8,667 nt of DNA from CAYNYM01 sp049366815 (GTDB lineage: Bacteria > Desulfobacterota > DSM-4660 > Desulfatiglandales > HGW-15), in the NCBI GenBank assembly GCA_049366815.1, contig JBMNCO010000147.1, positions 1 through 8,667 of the forward strand, read 5' to 3'. The position numbers and the translations under genes were made by a program. Numbering within the stretch: the first letter of the stretch is position 1; every line of letters begins with the position of its first letter. The notes under the pieces are model-generated. The model was not told where the DNA came from, made no database searches, and worked only from the letters and a program-made list of their open reading frames with translations. Positions 1 to 6,003 of the stretch are shown piece by piece.

Positions 1-14
1 GCAATTTCGGCCAT
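1..14 (-). CDS. 5' end of a divergent gene, possibly a transposase (partial)
   Basis: Only the first four codons and part of the fifth are present, reading M-A-E-I leftwards from an ATG at 14-12. The support is the AAGGAGG ribosome-binding site on the minus strand (complement of 19-25), four bases ahead of the ATG, with more G residues in between. No product can be read from so few codons. The position about 44 bp inside a putative insertion sequence end suggests a transposase, but an ordinary divergently transcribed host gene is equally possible from the coding evidence alone. Confidence 0.35.
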
Positions 15-58
15 GGCCCCTCCTTGATAGGGTAATTTTCAAGAGCCTAAAGTGTTAC
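1..58 (-). mobile_element. Probable terminus of an insertion sequence (rest lies left of window)
   Basis: Positions 31-58 match the right end of the palindromic element at 1631-1658 at 20 of 28 bases, including ctaaa-R-tgttac at 47-58, and the match stops at the same base in both. On the minus strand, a strong Shine-Dalgarno (AAGGAGG, complement of 19-25) and an ATG (14-12) follow 33-44 bp in from this end. A short terminal repeat, then a ribosome-binding site, then a transposase start is the usual layout of an insertion sequence end. That this is an IS is an inference, because the transposase body and the other end are outside the window. If its target duplication is also 9 bp, it would be ttactatct (59-67). 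Confidence 0.4.
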
Positions 59-138
59 TTACTATCTTCCCAAGGGCGTGGAGCGTGGTTTGGATTCGAG
101 CCGATCAGCGGGAAGCAGCGTCAACCTACTTATTCAGG

Positions 139-160
139 GGGCCGGAAAAGAGGCCGGCCC
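139..160 (+). other. GC-rich hairpin just upstream of the mltF-like start
   Basis: gggccgg (139-145) pairs perfectly with ccggccc (154-160) around an 8-base loop, aaaagagg. The purine-rich loop contains the only Shine-Dalgarno-like sequence near the ATG at 171, about 17 bases away, which is too far for direct use. The hairpin could shape translation initiation of the transglycosylase. No U-tract follows, so it is not a typical terminator. Confidence 0.3.
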
Positions 161-170
161 GGAATCTGCG

Positions 171-1520
171 ATGAAAAGAAGATATTGGAAAAGCCTGCTC
201 CTGCTCTTCGTCGCCGTGTGTCTCCTACCGGGGATCTCCTGCGGCCGTCCGGACGTCCTCCAAAAGATCAGGACTTCGGGGGTACTCACCGTCATTACGA
301 GAAACAATGCCCATTGCTATTATATTTATCGTGATAAGGCAATGGGTTTTGAATACGAACTGGCAAAGGCCTTCAGCGAATATCTCGGGGTCCGACTCAA
401 GGTGATCACCCCCACATGGGACGGACTGATCGAGGCGCTGGACAATGGTGCAGGAGATCTTATTGCGGCAAGTATGACGGTCACGCCCTCGCGGCGCAAA
501 AAGGCTGACTTCTCAGACGAATACCTCTCCGTGCAGCAGAAATTGCTCGTAAACAGCAGGAATCACCGGGTCAAGAGACTCGAAGACCTCTCGGGCGAAA
601 CCATCCACGTCCGGAGGGGCACATCTTATGAAGAGAGGATCAAACAACTGAAGGACGGGGGCCTGGATGTCAGGATCAAGCTTTATGACGACACGCCCAC
701 GGAGGAATTGATCAGCATGGTTGCGGAAAAGGAGATCGAGGTCACCGTCGCGGATTCCAATGTCGCCCTGCTGAATCGGCGCTATTACCCGGACGTCAAA
801 ATCGCCTTTTCCCTGGAAGAGCCCGAGTCCGTGGGGTGGGCCGTAAAAAAGGGCGAGACACGCCTGCTTGGGGAAATCAACACCTTTTTCGATAAAATAA
901 GGAAAAACGGTGTATTTTCAGAGATATACAATCGGTATTATGCGGATATCGAGACCTTTGATTATTTGGACCTGAAAAAGTTTCACAGGAGACTCGATAC
1001 GCGACTGCCTGCCTTCAGGGATCTTATCCAGAGCACGGCAAAGAAATACGGTTTTGATTGGAGACTGATCGCCGCCGTCATCTACCAGGAGTCCCACTTC
1101 GATCCCATGGCCAAGAGCTTTACGGGTGTGGAAGGGATCATGCAGCTCACTCAGACTACTGCGGAGGAAATGGGCGTTGAAGATCGACTTGATCCGGAAG
1201 AGAGTATCCGGGGAGGTGTAAAATATCTCAAACGCCTCTATGACCGGTACCGTGAGGCCAAGGACCCGGACCGGATGCTCATTGCCCTGGCCAGTTACAA
1301 TGTCGGGCATGGGCATATCCTGGATGCCCAGGACATCGCAAGACAAATGGATCTCGACCCGAACAGCTGGTCTTCTCTGGAGGGGATACTGCCCCTTCTG
1401 CGCAATCCGAAATACTACAAAGAGACCCGGTACGGCTACGCCCGGGGCACTGAGCCGGTGCGCTACGTGCGAAGGATCATGACCTATTACGACATTCTCA
1501 AAAGAGACGCGATCAGTTAA
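171..1520 (+). CDS. mltF: Membrane-bound lytic murein transglycosylase, MltF type
   Basis: This 449-residue enzyme should cleave the MurNAc-GlcNAc bond of peptidoglycan non-hydrolytically, from the periplasm. Residues 1-24 are a lipoprotein-like signal: a K-R-R start, a leucine-rich core and G-I-S-C with the candidate lipidated cysteine at 24. Residues about 30-260 resemble a family 3 extracellular solute-binding domain (G-F-E-Y-E-L-A, then A-S-M-T-V-T-P-S-R). Residues about 285-445 are an SLT lysozyme-like domain. It has the catalytic glutamate E307 in Y-Q-E-S-H-F-D-P, the G-I-M-Q-L-T segment and A-S-Y-N-V-G-H-G. This domain order is that of E. coli MltF, which is 518 residues. The frame is open back to a GTG at 78, but the ATG at 171 is preferred because it opens directly on the signal peptide. 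No clear Shine-Dalgarno precedes it. The lipobox is loose (Gly at -3 instead of Leu), so lipidation is likely but not certain. Confidence 0.9.
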   Translation: MKRRYWKSLLLLFVAVCLLPGISCGRPDVLQKIRTSGVLTVITRNNAHCYYIYRDKAMGFEYELAKAFSEYLGVRLKVITPTWDGLIEALDNGAGDLIAASMTVTPSRRKKADFSDEYLSVQQKLLVNSRNHRVKRLEDLSGETIHVRRGTSYEERIKQLKDGGLDVRIKLYDDTPTEELISMVAEKEIEVTVADSNVALLNRRYYPDVKIAFSLEEPESVGWAVKKGETRLLGEINTFFDKIRKNGVFSEIYNRYYADIETFDYLDLKKFHRRLDTRLPAFRDLIQSTAKKYGFDWRLIAAVIYQESHFDPMAKSFTGVEGIMQLTQTTAEEMGVEDRLDPEESIRGGVKYLKRLYDRYREAKDPDRMLIALASYNVGHGHILDAQDIARQMDLDPNSWSSLEGILPLLRNPKYYKETRYGYARGTEPVRYVRRIMTYYDILKRDAIS

Positions 1521-1528
1521 AACGAATG
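1520..1528. repeat. Left 9-bp direct repeat (putative target-site duplication)
   Basis: aaacgaatg occurs here and again, identically, at 1659-1667, bracketing the palindromic element. This copy starts on the last base of the mltF stop codon, so the insertion would have landed immediately after that gene without damaging it. Confidence 0.55.
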
Positions 1529-1658
1529 TATGAATTTAGCCCTTTCCAGTAACTGTGTGGAGATCATGCACCCTTTCTTACGTTCCGAAGCTCCCGCTGG
1601 TCACTTCAGAAAGGGAGCATGATTTCCTTTAGAATTTTTCATAGGGCTAAAATGTTAC
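1529..1658. mobile_element. MITE-like palindromic element, about 130 bp
   Basis: The element is an imperfect palindrome centred on 1593. The outer arms are tttagccct (1535-1543) and agggctaaa (1643-1651), 9 of 9 paired. The inner arms are 1559-1578 and 1608-1627, paired at 18 of 20 positions, with a 29-base centre (1579-1607). The stretch between outer and inner pairings is the same length on both sides, so the two halves are in register. A perfect 9-bp direct repeat flanks it. The right end matches the putative insertion sequence end at 31-58. It has no room for a gene and is best read as a non-autonomous element moved by a transposase in trans. As RNA it would form a long hairpin and could also end mltF transcription. 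A degenerate extragenic repeat of another kind is the alternative. Confidence 0.55.
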
Positions 1659-1667
1659 AAACGAATG
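1659..1667. repeat. Right 9-bp direct repeat (putative target-site duplication)
   Basis: This is the second identical copy of aaacgaatg, immediately after the gttac that ends the element. It begins exactly where sequence similarity to the other element end (31-58) stops, which gives independent support for this boundary. Confidence 0.55.
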
Positions 1668-1706
1668 CGGCCGGAGAAAGATCTCTCCCGACTCGTCTCC
1701 GGGCCG
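1668..1706 (+). other. Inverted repeat in the leader of the DUF47-pit pair
   Basis: ccggaga (1671-1677) pairs with tctccgg (1696-1702). After a one-base bulge at 1703 the stem extends by three pairs (1668-1670 with 1704-1706), around an 18-base loop. It sits in the roughly 95-base stretch before the DUF47 start. No U-tract follows directly, and no known riboswitch was recognised. The rest of the stretch (1707-1763) holds no gene that I can see. Confidence 0.25.
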
Positions 1707-1763
1707 GTGCCGGGATGCCGTCTTAATCGTCATTTTTAGAGCTGCACGTTGGGGGTCGGTTGC

Positions 1764-2414
1764 ATGTACAGGATCTTTTTCAAGAAACAACGATTGGTGG
1801 AGAAGTTGATCGACGGCTATCTTGAAAATCTCAGGATGAACCAGGAAAGTTTTGTCGAGGCACTCAATATCTGCCTGGGAGAATCCTGTAACGGCGATTT
1901 CGACTTTATGGCACAGCAGACTCACAAGTACGAATCGAAGGCCGACGACATTCGGGAAGAAATAAGGAATCTTATGTACAGCAAGGCCTTGCTGCCTGAG
2001 TCCCGGGGAGACATCATGCGGTTAATCGAGGCCATTGATGTCATTCCGGGCATCTTTGAATTGCTTCTGTACATGATCAAGACGGAAAAGATCAAGATCC
2101 CCGACTTTATTACGGCCGAGGTCAAAGAACTCGTTTCCGTGTCCCTGGCCTCCTGTGACCTCATGATCCAGCAGATCGAAGCCCTTTTCAAGAAAAACAA
2201 GGGCCTGAGAAGCCTGACGGCCACCATCGACCTCAATGAGAGTCACTGTGATCATATTGAGCGGCGGATTATCACAAATATCTTTGATTCCGATCTTGAA
2301 CCGTTCCAAAAGATGTTGCTGAAGGAATGGGTTGTCACCCTGGGAGATATTTCAGATCAGACCGACCAGGTGTCTAAAAGGATAAACATCATCAACATGA
2401 AGCGGACCGTATAA
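1764..2414 (+). CDS. PhoU-like DUF47 family protein, partner of Pit permease
   Basis: This is a 216-residue, almost wholly helical cytoplasmic protein of the DUF47/PhoU-like family, whose usual length is about 205-220. Members pair with Pit phosphate permeases and are thought to regulate or accompany them. PhoU-type metal-binding signatures E-x-x-x-D appear at E57-D61 (H-K-Y-E-S-K-A-D-D) and at E159-D163 (N-E-S-H-C-D-H-I-E). An E-A-I-D segment lies at 89-92 and a D-I-S-D-Q-T-D segment at 195-201. The frame opens at a TTG at 1749, but the ATG at 1764 is preferred: it starts at the usual family N-terminus and has a GGGGGT Shine-Dalgarno-like run at 1751-1756. The pit gene follows after nine bases in the same frame. 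The family is clear; the exact regulatory role is inferred from the pairing. Confidence 0.9.
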   Translation: MYRIFFKKQRLVEKLIDGYLENLRMNQESFVEALNICLGESCNGDFDFMAQQTHKYESKADDIREEIRNLMYSKALLPESRGDIMRLIEAIDVIPGIFELLLYMIKTEKIKIPDFITAEVKELVSVSLASCDLMIQQIEALFKKNKGLRSLTATIDLNESHCDHIERRIITNIFDSDLEPFQKMLLKEWVVTLGDISDQTDQVSKRINIINMKRTV

Positions 2415-2423
2415 TTCTCTACT

Positions 2424-3368
2424 ATGTTTTCTCTTTTTGGCGGCATCTTTTTGGGATGGTCCTTGGGTGCCAATGATGCATCCAACCTATTCGGAGCGGC
2501 CGTATCCTCCCGGATGATAAAATTCTGGACGGCTGCCCTGCTCGCCGCTTTTTTTGTCCTCGTGGGGGCCTTGGTAGAAGGAGGGGCGGGCATCGAGACG
2601 CTCAAGGGCCTGACCCAATTGACCCTTGAACAGGCCGTTGTCTGTTCAGTGGCGGCGGCCTTGACCGTGACCGCCATGACTGTCCTGGGTCTTCCGGTTT
2701 CCACATCCCAGGCGGTCGTGGGAGCCATTGTCGGTATCGGCCTCTTAAACCGTCATATCAATCTCGATGGTCTTGAAAAAGTCGTCCTTTGCTGGATTGG
2801 GACGCCTCTGGGCGGAGCGTTCTTCGCCGTCATCGTTTACAAGGTCCTCGCCTTTATATACAACAAGGCCCCACTCAGTCTCATCCAGGCCGACGCCTTG
2901 ATAAGGTTTCTGCTTGTCGCAGCCGGCTCCTACGGGGCCTATACCCTGGGTGCCAACAATGTGGCCAACGTGACGGCGGTCTTTGTCGGTGCGGGCAAGT
3001 TGGATGTGTTCTCGGCCACCCTGGTCGGCGGCCTCAGTATTGGGCTGGGAATTGTGACTTTCAGCCACCGTGTGATCGCCACCATAGGGAGAAGACTGAT
3101 AAAAGTGGATGCCTTTTCCGCCTTGGTCGTGGTCCTTGCCGAGGCCCTCACGGTCCATGCCTATACCTTCGTCGGTGTTCCGGTCTCCACATCTCAGGCG
3201 CTGGTCGGCGCCGTCGTGGGCATTGGATTTTTGAGGGGCATCAATTCTGTGAGGGGGAAAACCCTGCTGAATGTCTTTCTGGCATGGGTGCTCACACCCG
3301 GTGTCGCGACCCTTTTTGCCATGGCTATCGAATTTTTAATCCATCTGCGCTATATACCCGCCCCTTAG
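2424..3368 (+). CDS. pit: Inorganic phosphate transporter, Pit family
   Basis: This is an inner-membrane low-affinity phosphate permease, probably a cation-coupled symporter of (metal-)phosphate. The 314 residues show the family's internal duplication. G-A-N-D-A-S-N (15-21) and G-L-P-V-S-T-S-Q (89-96) in the first half are mirrored by G-A-N-N-V-A-N (176-182) and G-V-P-V-S-T-S-Q (251-258) in the second. Roughly eight to ten hydrophobic segments are visible. It is a compact form without the long central loop of E. coli PitA (about 500 residues). The ATG at 2424 has no convincing Shine-Dalgarno and lies in the same frame as the DUF47 gene, nine bases beyond its TAA. Translation is therefore probably coupled to that gene. 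No Pho box was recognised upstream, consistent with constitutive uptake, though absence by eye is weak evidence. Confidence 0.93.
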   Translation: MFSLFGGIFLGWSLGANDASNLFGAAVSSRMIKFWTAALLAAFFVLVGALVEGGAGIETLKGLTQLTLEQAVVCSVAAALTVTAMTVLGLPVSTSQAVVGAIVGIGLLNRHINLDGLEKVVLCWIGTPLGGAFFAVIVYKVLAFIYNKAPLSLIQADALIRFLLVAAGSYGAYTLGANNVANVTAVFVGAGKLDVFSATLVGGLSIGLGIVTFSHRVIATIGRRLIKVDAFSALVVVLAEALTVHAYTFVGVPVSTSQALVGAVVGIGFLRGINSVRGKTLLNVFLAWVLTPGVATLFAMAIEFLIHLRYIPAP

Positions 3369-3383
3369 ATTCTTTGAGGGGGC
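3360..3383 (+). terminator. Possible weak hairpin at the end of pit
   Basis: gcccctt (3360-3366) can pair with agggggc (3377-3383), with one G-T wobble, around a ten-base loop, overlapping the pit stop codon. Only a short T-poor stretch (tgttt) follows, so it may be a weak terminator or an mRNA-stabilising hairpin. The remaining stretch up to 3494 holds no other gene that I can support. Confidence 0.25.
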
Positions 3384-3494
3384 TGTTTCACCGCAAGATA
3401 TGCCTCTTTGACAAGGGAAGGTGAACGCCGCCGCGTCATCAGGGAAGGTGGGAAGCCGCACAAGTCAATCGTAAGAAGTATAAGGGGGAAAGCT

Positions 3495-3995
3495 ATGGAT
3501 CAGATTGAAAGAAGAGGCCTCGCTGTTTTGTTTTTAATAGCCCTCGGTGTGACGGCCCTTTGGGGTTGTGCGGGCCTCGGAACGCGGATGGAACCCCCCA
3601 GGGTAAACCTGGCCGATATTCAAGCCCTGGAGGTGAGGGCGCTCGAGACCGTCTTCCAGATTGAAATAAGGGTGATCAACCCCAACAACGTCCCTCTCCA
3701 GATCAAGGGCATCGATTGTGAACTCGAAGTCAATGGAAAGACCCTGGCCTCAGGTGTGTCCGCTACAGAGACCACGATACCCGCCTTTGGCACCGACACG
3801 GTCCCTGTCAAGGTCTACTCATCGGTGGTAGACATGGTGAGAAGCCTGCTGGGCCTCCAGGAAAAAGAGAAACTGGAATATCGTATCAAGGGAAGGCTCC
3901 GGGTGGAGGGAGGATTCATGGTGCCCTCAACCATCCCCTTTGAATCCAAGGGCGAAATATCTCTAAAGGAATTAGAAACGACACTGCGGCAATAA
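3495..3995 (+). CDS. LEA type 2 / WHy-domain lipoprotein
   Basis: This 166-residue protein has a lipoprotein signal peptide. Residues 1-24 carry basic residues, a hydrophobic core and the lipobox L-W-G-C, with the lipidated cysteine at 25. Alanine at +2 suggests the outer membrane in a Gram-negative cell. Residues about 35-160 form a beta-rich LEA14/WHy domain. Its signature is the F-Q-I-E-I-R-V-I-N-P-N-N-V-P-L run near 55-70, followed by G-I-D-C-E-L-E-V-N-G. Plant homologues are tied to desiccation and stress tolerance; the role of bacterial lipoprotein versions is not settled. The frame is open upstream to 3408, but the ATG at 3495 has a strong purine Shine-Dalgarno (aagggggaa, 3482-3490) and opens on the signal peptide. 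The 126-base gap after pit makes operon membership uncertain. Confidence 0.85.
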   Translation: MDQIERRGLAVLFLIALGVTALWGCAGLGTRMEPPRVNLADIQALEVRALETVFQIEIRVINPNNVPLQIKGIDCELEVNGKTLASGVSATETTIPAFGTDTVPVKVYSSVVDMVRSLLGLQEKEKLEYRIKGRLRVEGGFMVPSTIPFESKGEISLKELETTLRQ

Positions 3996-3996
3996 G

Positions 3997-4030
3997 GCCC
4001 CGATCAAAACAAGGGAAAACCTGATCGGGC
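3997..4030 (+). other. Intercistronic hairpin between the lipoprotein and hydrolase genes
   Basis: cccgatca (3999-4006) pairs perfectly with tgatcggg (4022-4029) around a 15-base A-rich loop, and a bulge at 3998 allows one more pair (3997 with 4030). No T-run follows, so it is more likely an mRNA-processing or partial-attenuation element than a full terminator. It lies just ahead of the AGGAAGAGG ribosome-binding region of the next gene. Confidence 0.3.
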
Positions 4031-4052
4031 GCTGCCGAAGGAAGAGGAAAAA

Positions 4053-5141
4053 TTGAAAAGGATCGTTGAAGTGTTGGAGGACGGTGCACAGGAAGGGGTC
4101 TACCCAGGAGCGGTCCTCCTCGTAGCCCACCGGGGTGAAATCGTCTTTCTGGAGGCTGTGGGGCATCGGGCCATCGTCCCCATGAAACAGCCCCTGAAAA
4201 TAGACACAGTCTTCGACCTGGCCTCGCTGACAAAGCCCCTTGCCACCACACTCGTCATGATGCGACTGGTGGATCAGAGTATCATCGACCTTGATCAACC
4301 CCTTTCCGAGCTCCTGCCCTTTGCGGATCTCCGGGACAAGAGGAAACTGACTACGCGTTTGCTCCTTAGCCACTCTGCGGGGCTGGTGGACTGGAAGCCG
4401 TTTTTTATGAGTCTCGTTCAATTTCCCCCGGAGATCAGGAGGGCGATTTTACGCGAACAGATCATAGGCCTCCCTTTTGCCTACAGCCCCGGAAGCTCCT
4501 GCCTGTATAGCGATCTGGGCTTTATGATCCTGGAATGGGTGATTCAGGAAAGGACAGGGGAGAGATTGCCCGCTTACCTTGACAGACATTTTTTCGGGCC
4601 CCTGTCGCTGAAAAAGACGTTTCTGGGGATCGGAAATCGGCCCAAGGACGTCGCTCCCGTGGAGATGGCCGCCACCGAGGATTGCCCCTGGCGGAAAAAG
4701 ATCATCCAGGGAGATGTACATGATGAAAATGCCTATGCCCTTGGCGGATATTCGGGGCATGCCGGTTTGTTCGGAACTGCAGGAGAGGTCCACGTCATTG
4801 TCAATCTCCTGAGGGAACACTATCAGGGCAGGCGCGGGGACTATTTCGGTCCGGATACGGTGAGATCGTTCTTCAAGCGCCAGGAAATTGCAGAGGGCTC
4901 CACCTGGGCACTGGGGTGGGATACGCCTTCCCCTGTTGCCTCGAGTGCGGGGAATACCTTTTCATCAAACAGTGTCGGGCACCTGGGGTTTACGGGGACA
5001 TCTGTCTGGATGGATCTCGAAAAGGATGTGGTTGTGATCTTGTTGAGTAATCGGATACATCCGACGCGAACAAACGGGAAGATCAGGGCCTTCAGGCCCA
5101 AACTGCATGACAAGGTTATGGAAGTGCTCTTTGCGTTGTGA
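4053..5141 (+). CDS. Serine hydrolase, beta-lactamase class C / penicillin-binding fold
   Basis: This 362-residue protein belongs to the beta-lactamase-related serine hydrolases, which include esterases, D-amino-acid peptidases and YfeW-like proteins. The three active-site signatures are present. S-L-T-K has the nucleophile S58 and K61. Y-S-D lies at 152-154 in the place of Y-x-N. H-L-G-F-T-G-T at 310-316 takes the place of K-T-G. The G-H-A-G-L-F-G-T-A segment near 235-243 and L-S-N-R-x-H-P (331-337) are typical of this branch. The start is TTG, supported by a purine-rich AGGAAGAGG a few bases upstream. No ATG lies between it and the stop codon that bounds the frame. No signal peptide is visible, so a cytoplasmic enzyme is more likely than a wall-acting one. 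The substrate cannot be told from sequence. It converges with the HAD gene, leaving 29 bases between stops. Confidence 0.85.
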   Translation: MKRIVEVLEDGAQEGVYPGAVLLVAHRGEIVFLEAVGHRAIVPMKQPLKIDTVFDLASLTKPLATTLVMMRLVDQSIIDLDQPLSELLPFADLRDKRKLTTRLLLSHSAGLVDWKPFFMSLVQFPPEIRRAILREQIIGLPFAYSPGSSCLYSDLGFMILEWVIQERTGERLPAYLDRHFFGPLSLKKTFLGIGNRPKDVAPVEMAATEDCPWRKKIIQGDVHDENAYALGGYSGHAGLFGTAGEVHVIVNLLREHYQGRRGDYFGPDTVRSFFKRQEIAEGSTWALGWDTPSPVASSAGNTFSSNSVGHLGFTGTSVWMDLEKDVVVILLSNRIHPTRTNGKIRAFRPKLHDKVMEVLFAL

Positions 5142-5170
5142 GTTTTCCCCTTTTTTCTGCAATATCCGCA

Positions 5171-5995
5171 TCAGTCTGACGGAGATTGCAGTGTCCCTTC
5201 GATCACTTCCACGGTATGCTCGAGTTCCTTTAATCCCCTGATGGTATAGTCCGGATGAAGAAGCCTGAAGACTTCTTCATCCGTATGGTATTTTGAAAAG
5301 AACGATCTGCTCTCCTCAGTCTCCCATTTCTTTTCAAAGGCCTCTTGAATCGTCTCGTCTGCGTGGGGACCCTGATTGATTTTTATGGTGATCATGCCGA
5401 GTCTGTTGGCACCAAAAATATCGTGCCAATAGCGATCCCCGACCATGACGGATCGAGAAAAGTGAAATCCGACGGCCTTCTGGGCCTCCAGCCAGAGATG
5501 GGGGTATGGTTTGCGCCTGTTTTCCTCGGAGGCGGAAAAGAAGAAGTGCCCCCGGATCCCTGCGTTGCCGTCATACTGGGCGAAAAAATGACTGAGCCCG
5601 AGCCTCACGATTTTCCCCGCCTGTTTGACCGGCGGGCCGTTTGAAACGATTGTCAATGGATATTTTTTGTGAAAGGCGCTGAGAACCCGGTGTGCCTCCG
5701 GGGCACTGGTCATGAATCCGATCTTGCAGTCCCAGTACTTCTCGACCCCGGCCGCAATGACAAGGGGGTCGTATGTCTTGTTGAAGTGGAGACACAACCG
5801 GTCGAAATGGTCTTTGGCATTGGAATTGCGGCTTCGGATTTCCCTGAGTTTTGCCAGGCCGTCTTCAAGGTCCGCCTTGAGCCCCATCTGGATCATGGCC
5901 TTGAGGGACATGAAAAGCGACGCCTCGATGAAATCAGAGGAGATATAGAGAACCGAATCGAGATCAAAGTTGATACATTCTATCCGGGTGTCCAT
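5171..5995 (-). CDS. HAD-superfamily (subfamily IA) hydrolase
   Basis: This 274-residue haloacid-dehalogenase-type enzyme is probably a cytoplasmic phosphatase acting on a small phosphorylated metabolite. Motif I is F-D-L-D-S-V with the nucleophile D11 and D13. A helical cap spans about 20-95. Motif II is the serine in I-V-S-N-G (S118). Motif III is the lysine in R-R-K-P-Y-P (K162). Motif IV is G-D-R-Y-W-H-D (186-192), which binds magnesium. A tail of about 40 charged residues lies before the final P-D-Y-T-I-R-G-L-K-E-L-E segment. The ATG at 5995 is preferred because an AAAAGG lies just upstream. A GTG at 6010 would add five residues and overlap the glmM stop by seven bases. Being the last gene behind glmM, it may act on a sugar phosphate, but this is inference from position only. 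Confidence 0.85.
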   Translation of the reverse strand: MDTRIECINFDLDSVLYISSDFIEASLFMSLKAMIQMGLKADLEDGLAKLREIRSRNSNAKDHFDRLCLHFNKTYDPLVIAAGVEKYWDCKIGFMTSAPEAHRVLSAFHKKYPLTIVSNGPPVKQAGKIVRLGLSHFFAQYDGNAGIRGHFFFSASEENRRKPYPHLWLEAQKAVGFHFSRSVMVGDRYWHDIFGANRLGMITIKINQGPHADETIQEAFEKKWETEESRSFFSKYHTDEEVFRLLHPDYTIRGLKELEHTVEVIEGTLQSPSD

Positions 5996-6003
5996 TTTCC
6001 TTT

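Noticed and set aside
918..1346. A 142-codon minus-strand frame inside mltF
   Set aside because: It is antisense to the SLT catalytic domain, whose motifs fix the coding strand.
1529..1658. Integron attC-like site, suggested by the palindromic 130-bp size
   Set aside because: The ends do not carry the RYYYAAC and GTTRRRY core sites (the right end reads gttacaa), and there is no gene cassette context.
1668..1763. Pho box before the DUF47-pit pair
   Set aside because: I found no paired CTGTCAT-like repeats by eye, so PhoB control is not supported.
2789..3424. A 211-codon + strand frame overlapping pit
   Set aside because: It is rich in Arg, Gly and Cys, has no recognisable domain, and lies fully over the strongly supported pit gene; it is a shadow frame.
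5142..5170. Bidirectional terminator between the converging hydrolase and HAD genes
   Set aside because: There is a T-run (cttttttct) but I could not find a convincing stem immediately before it on either strand.
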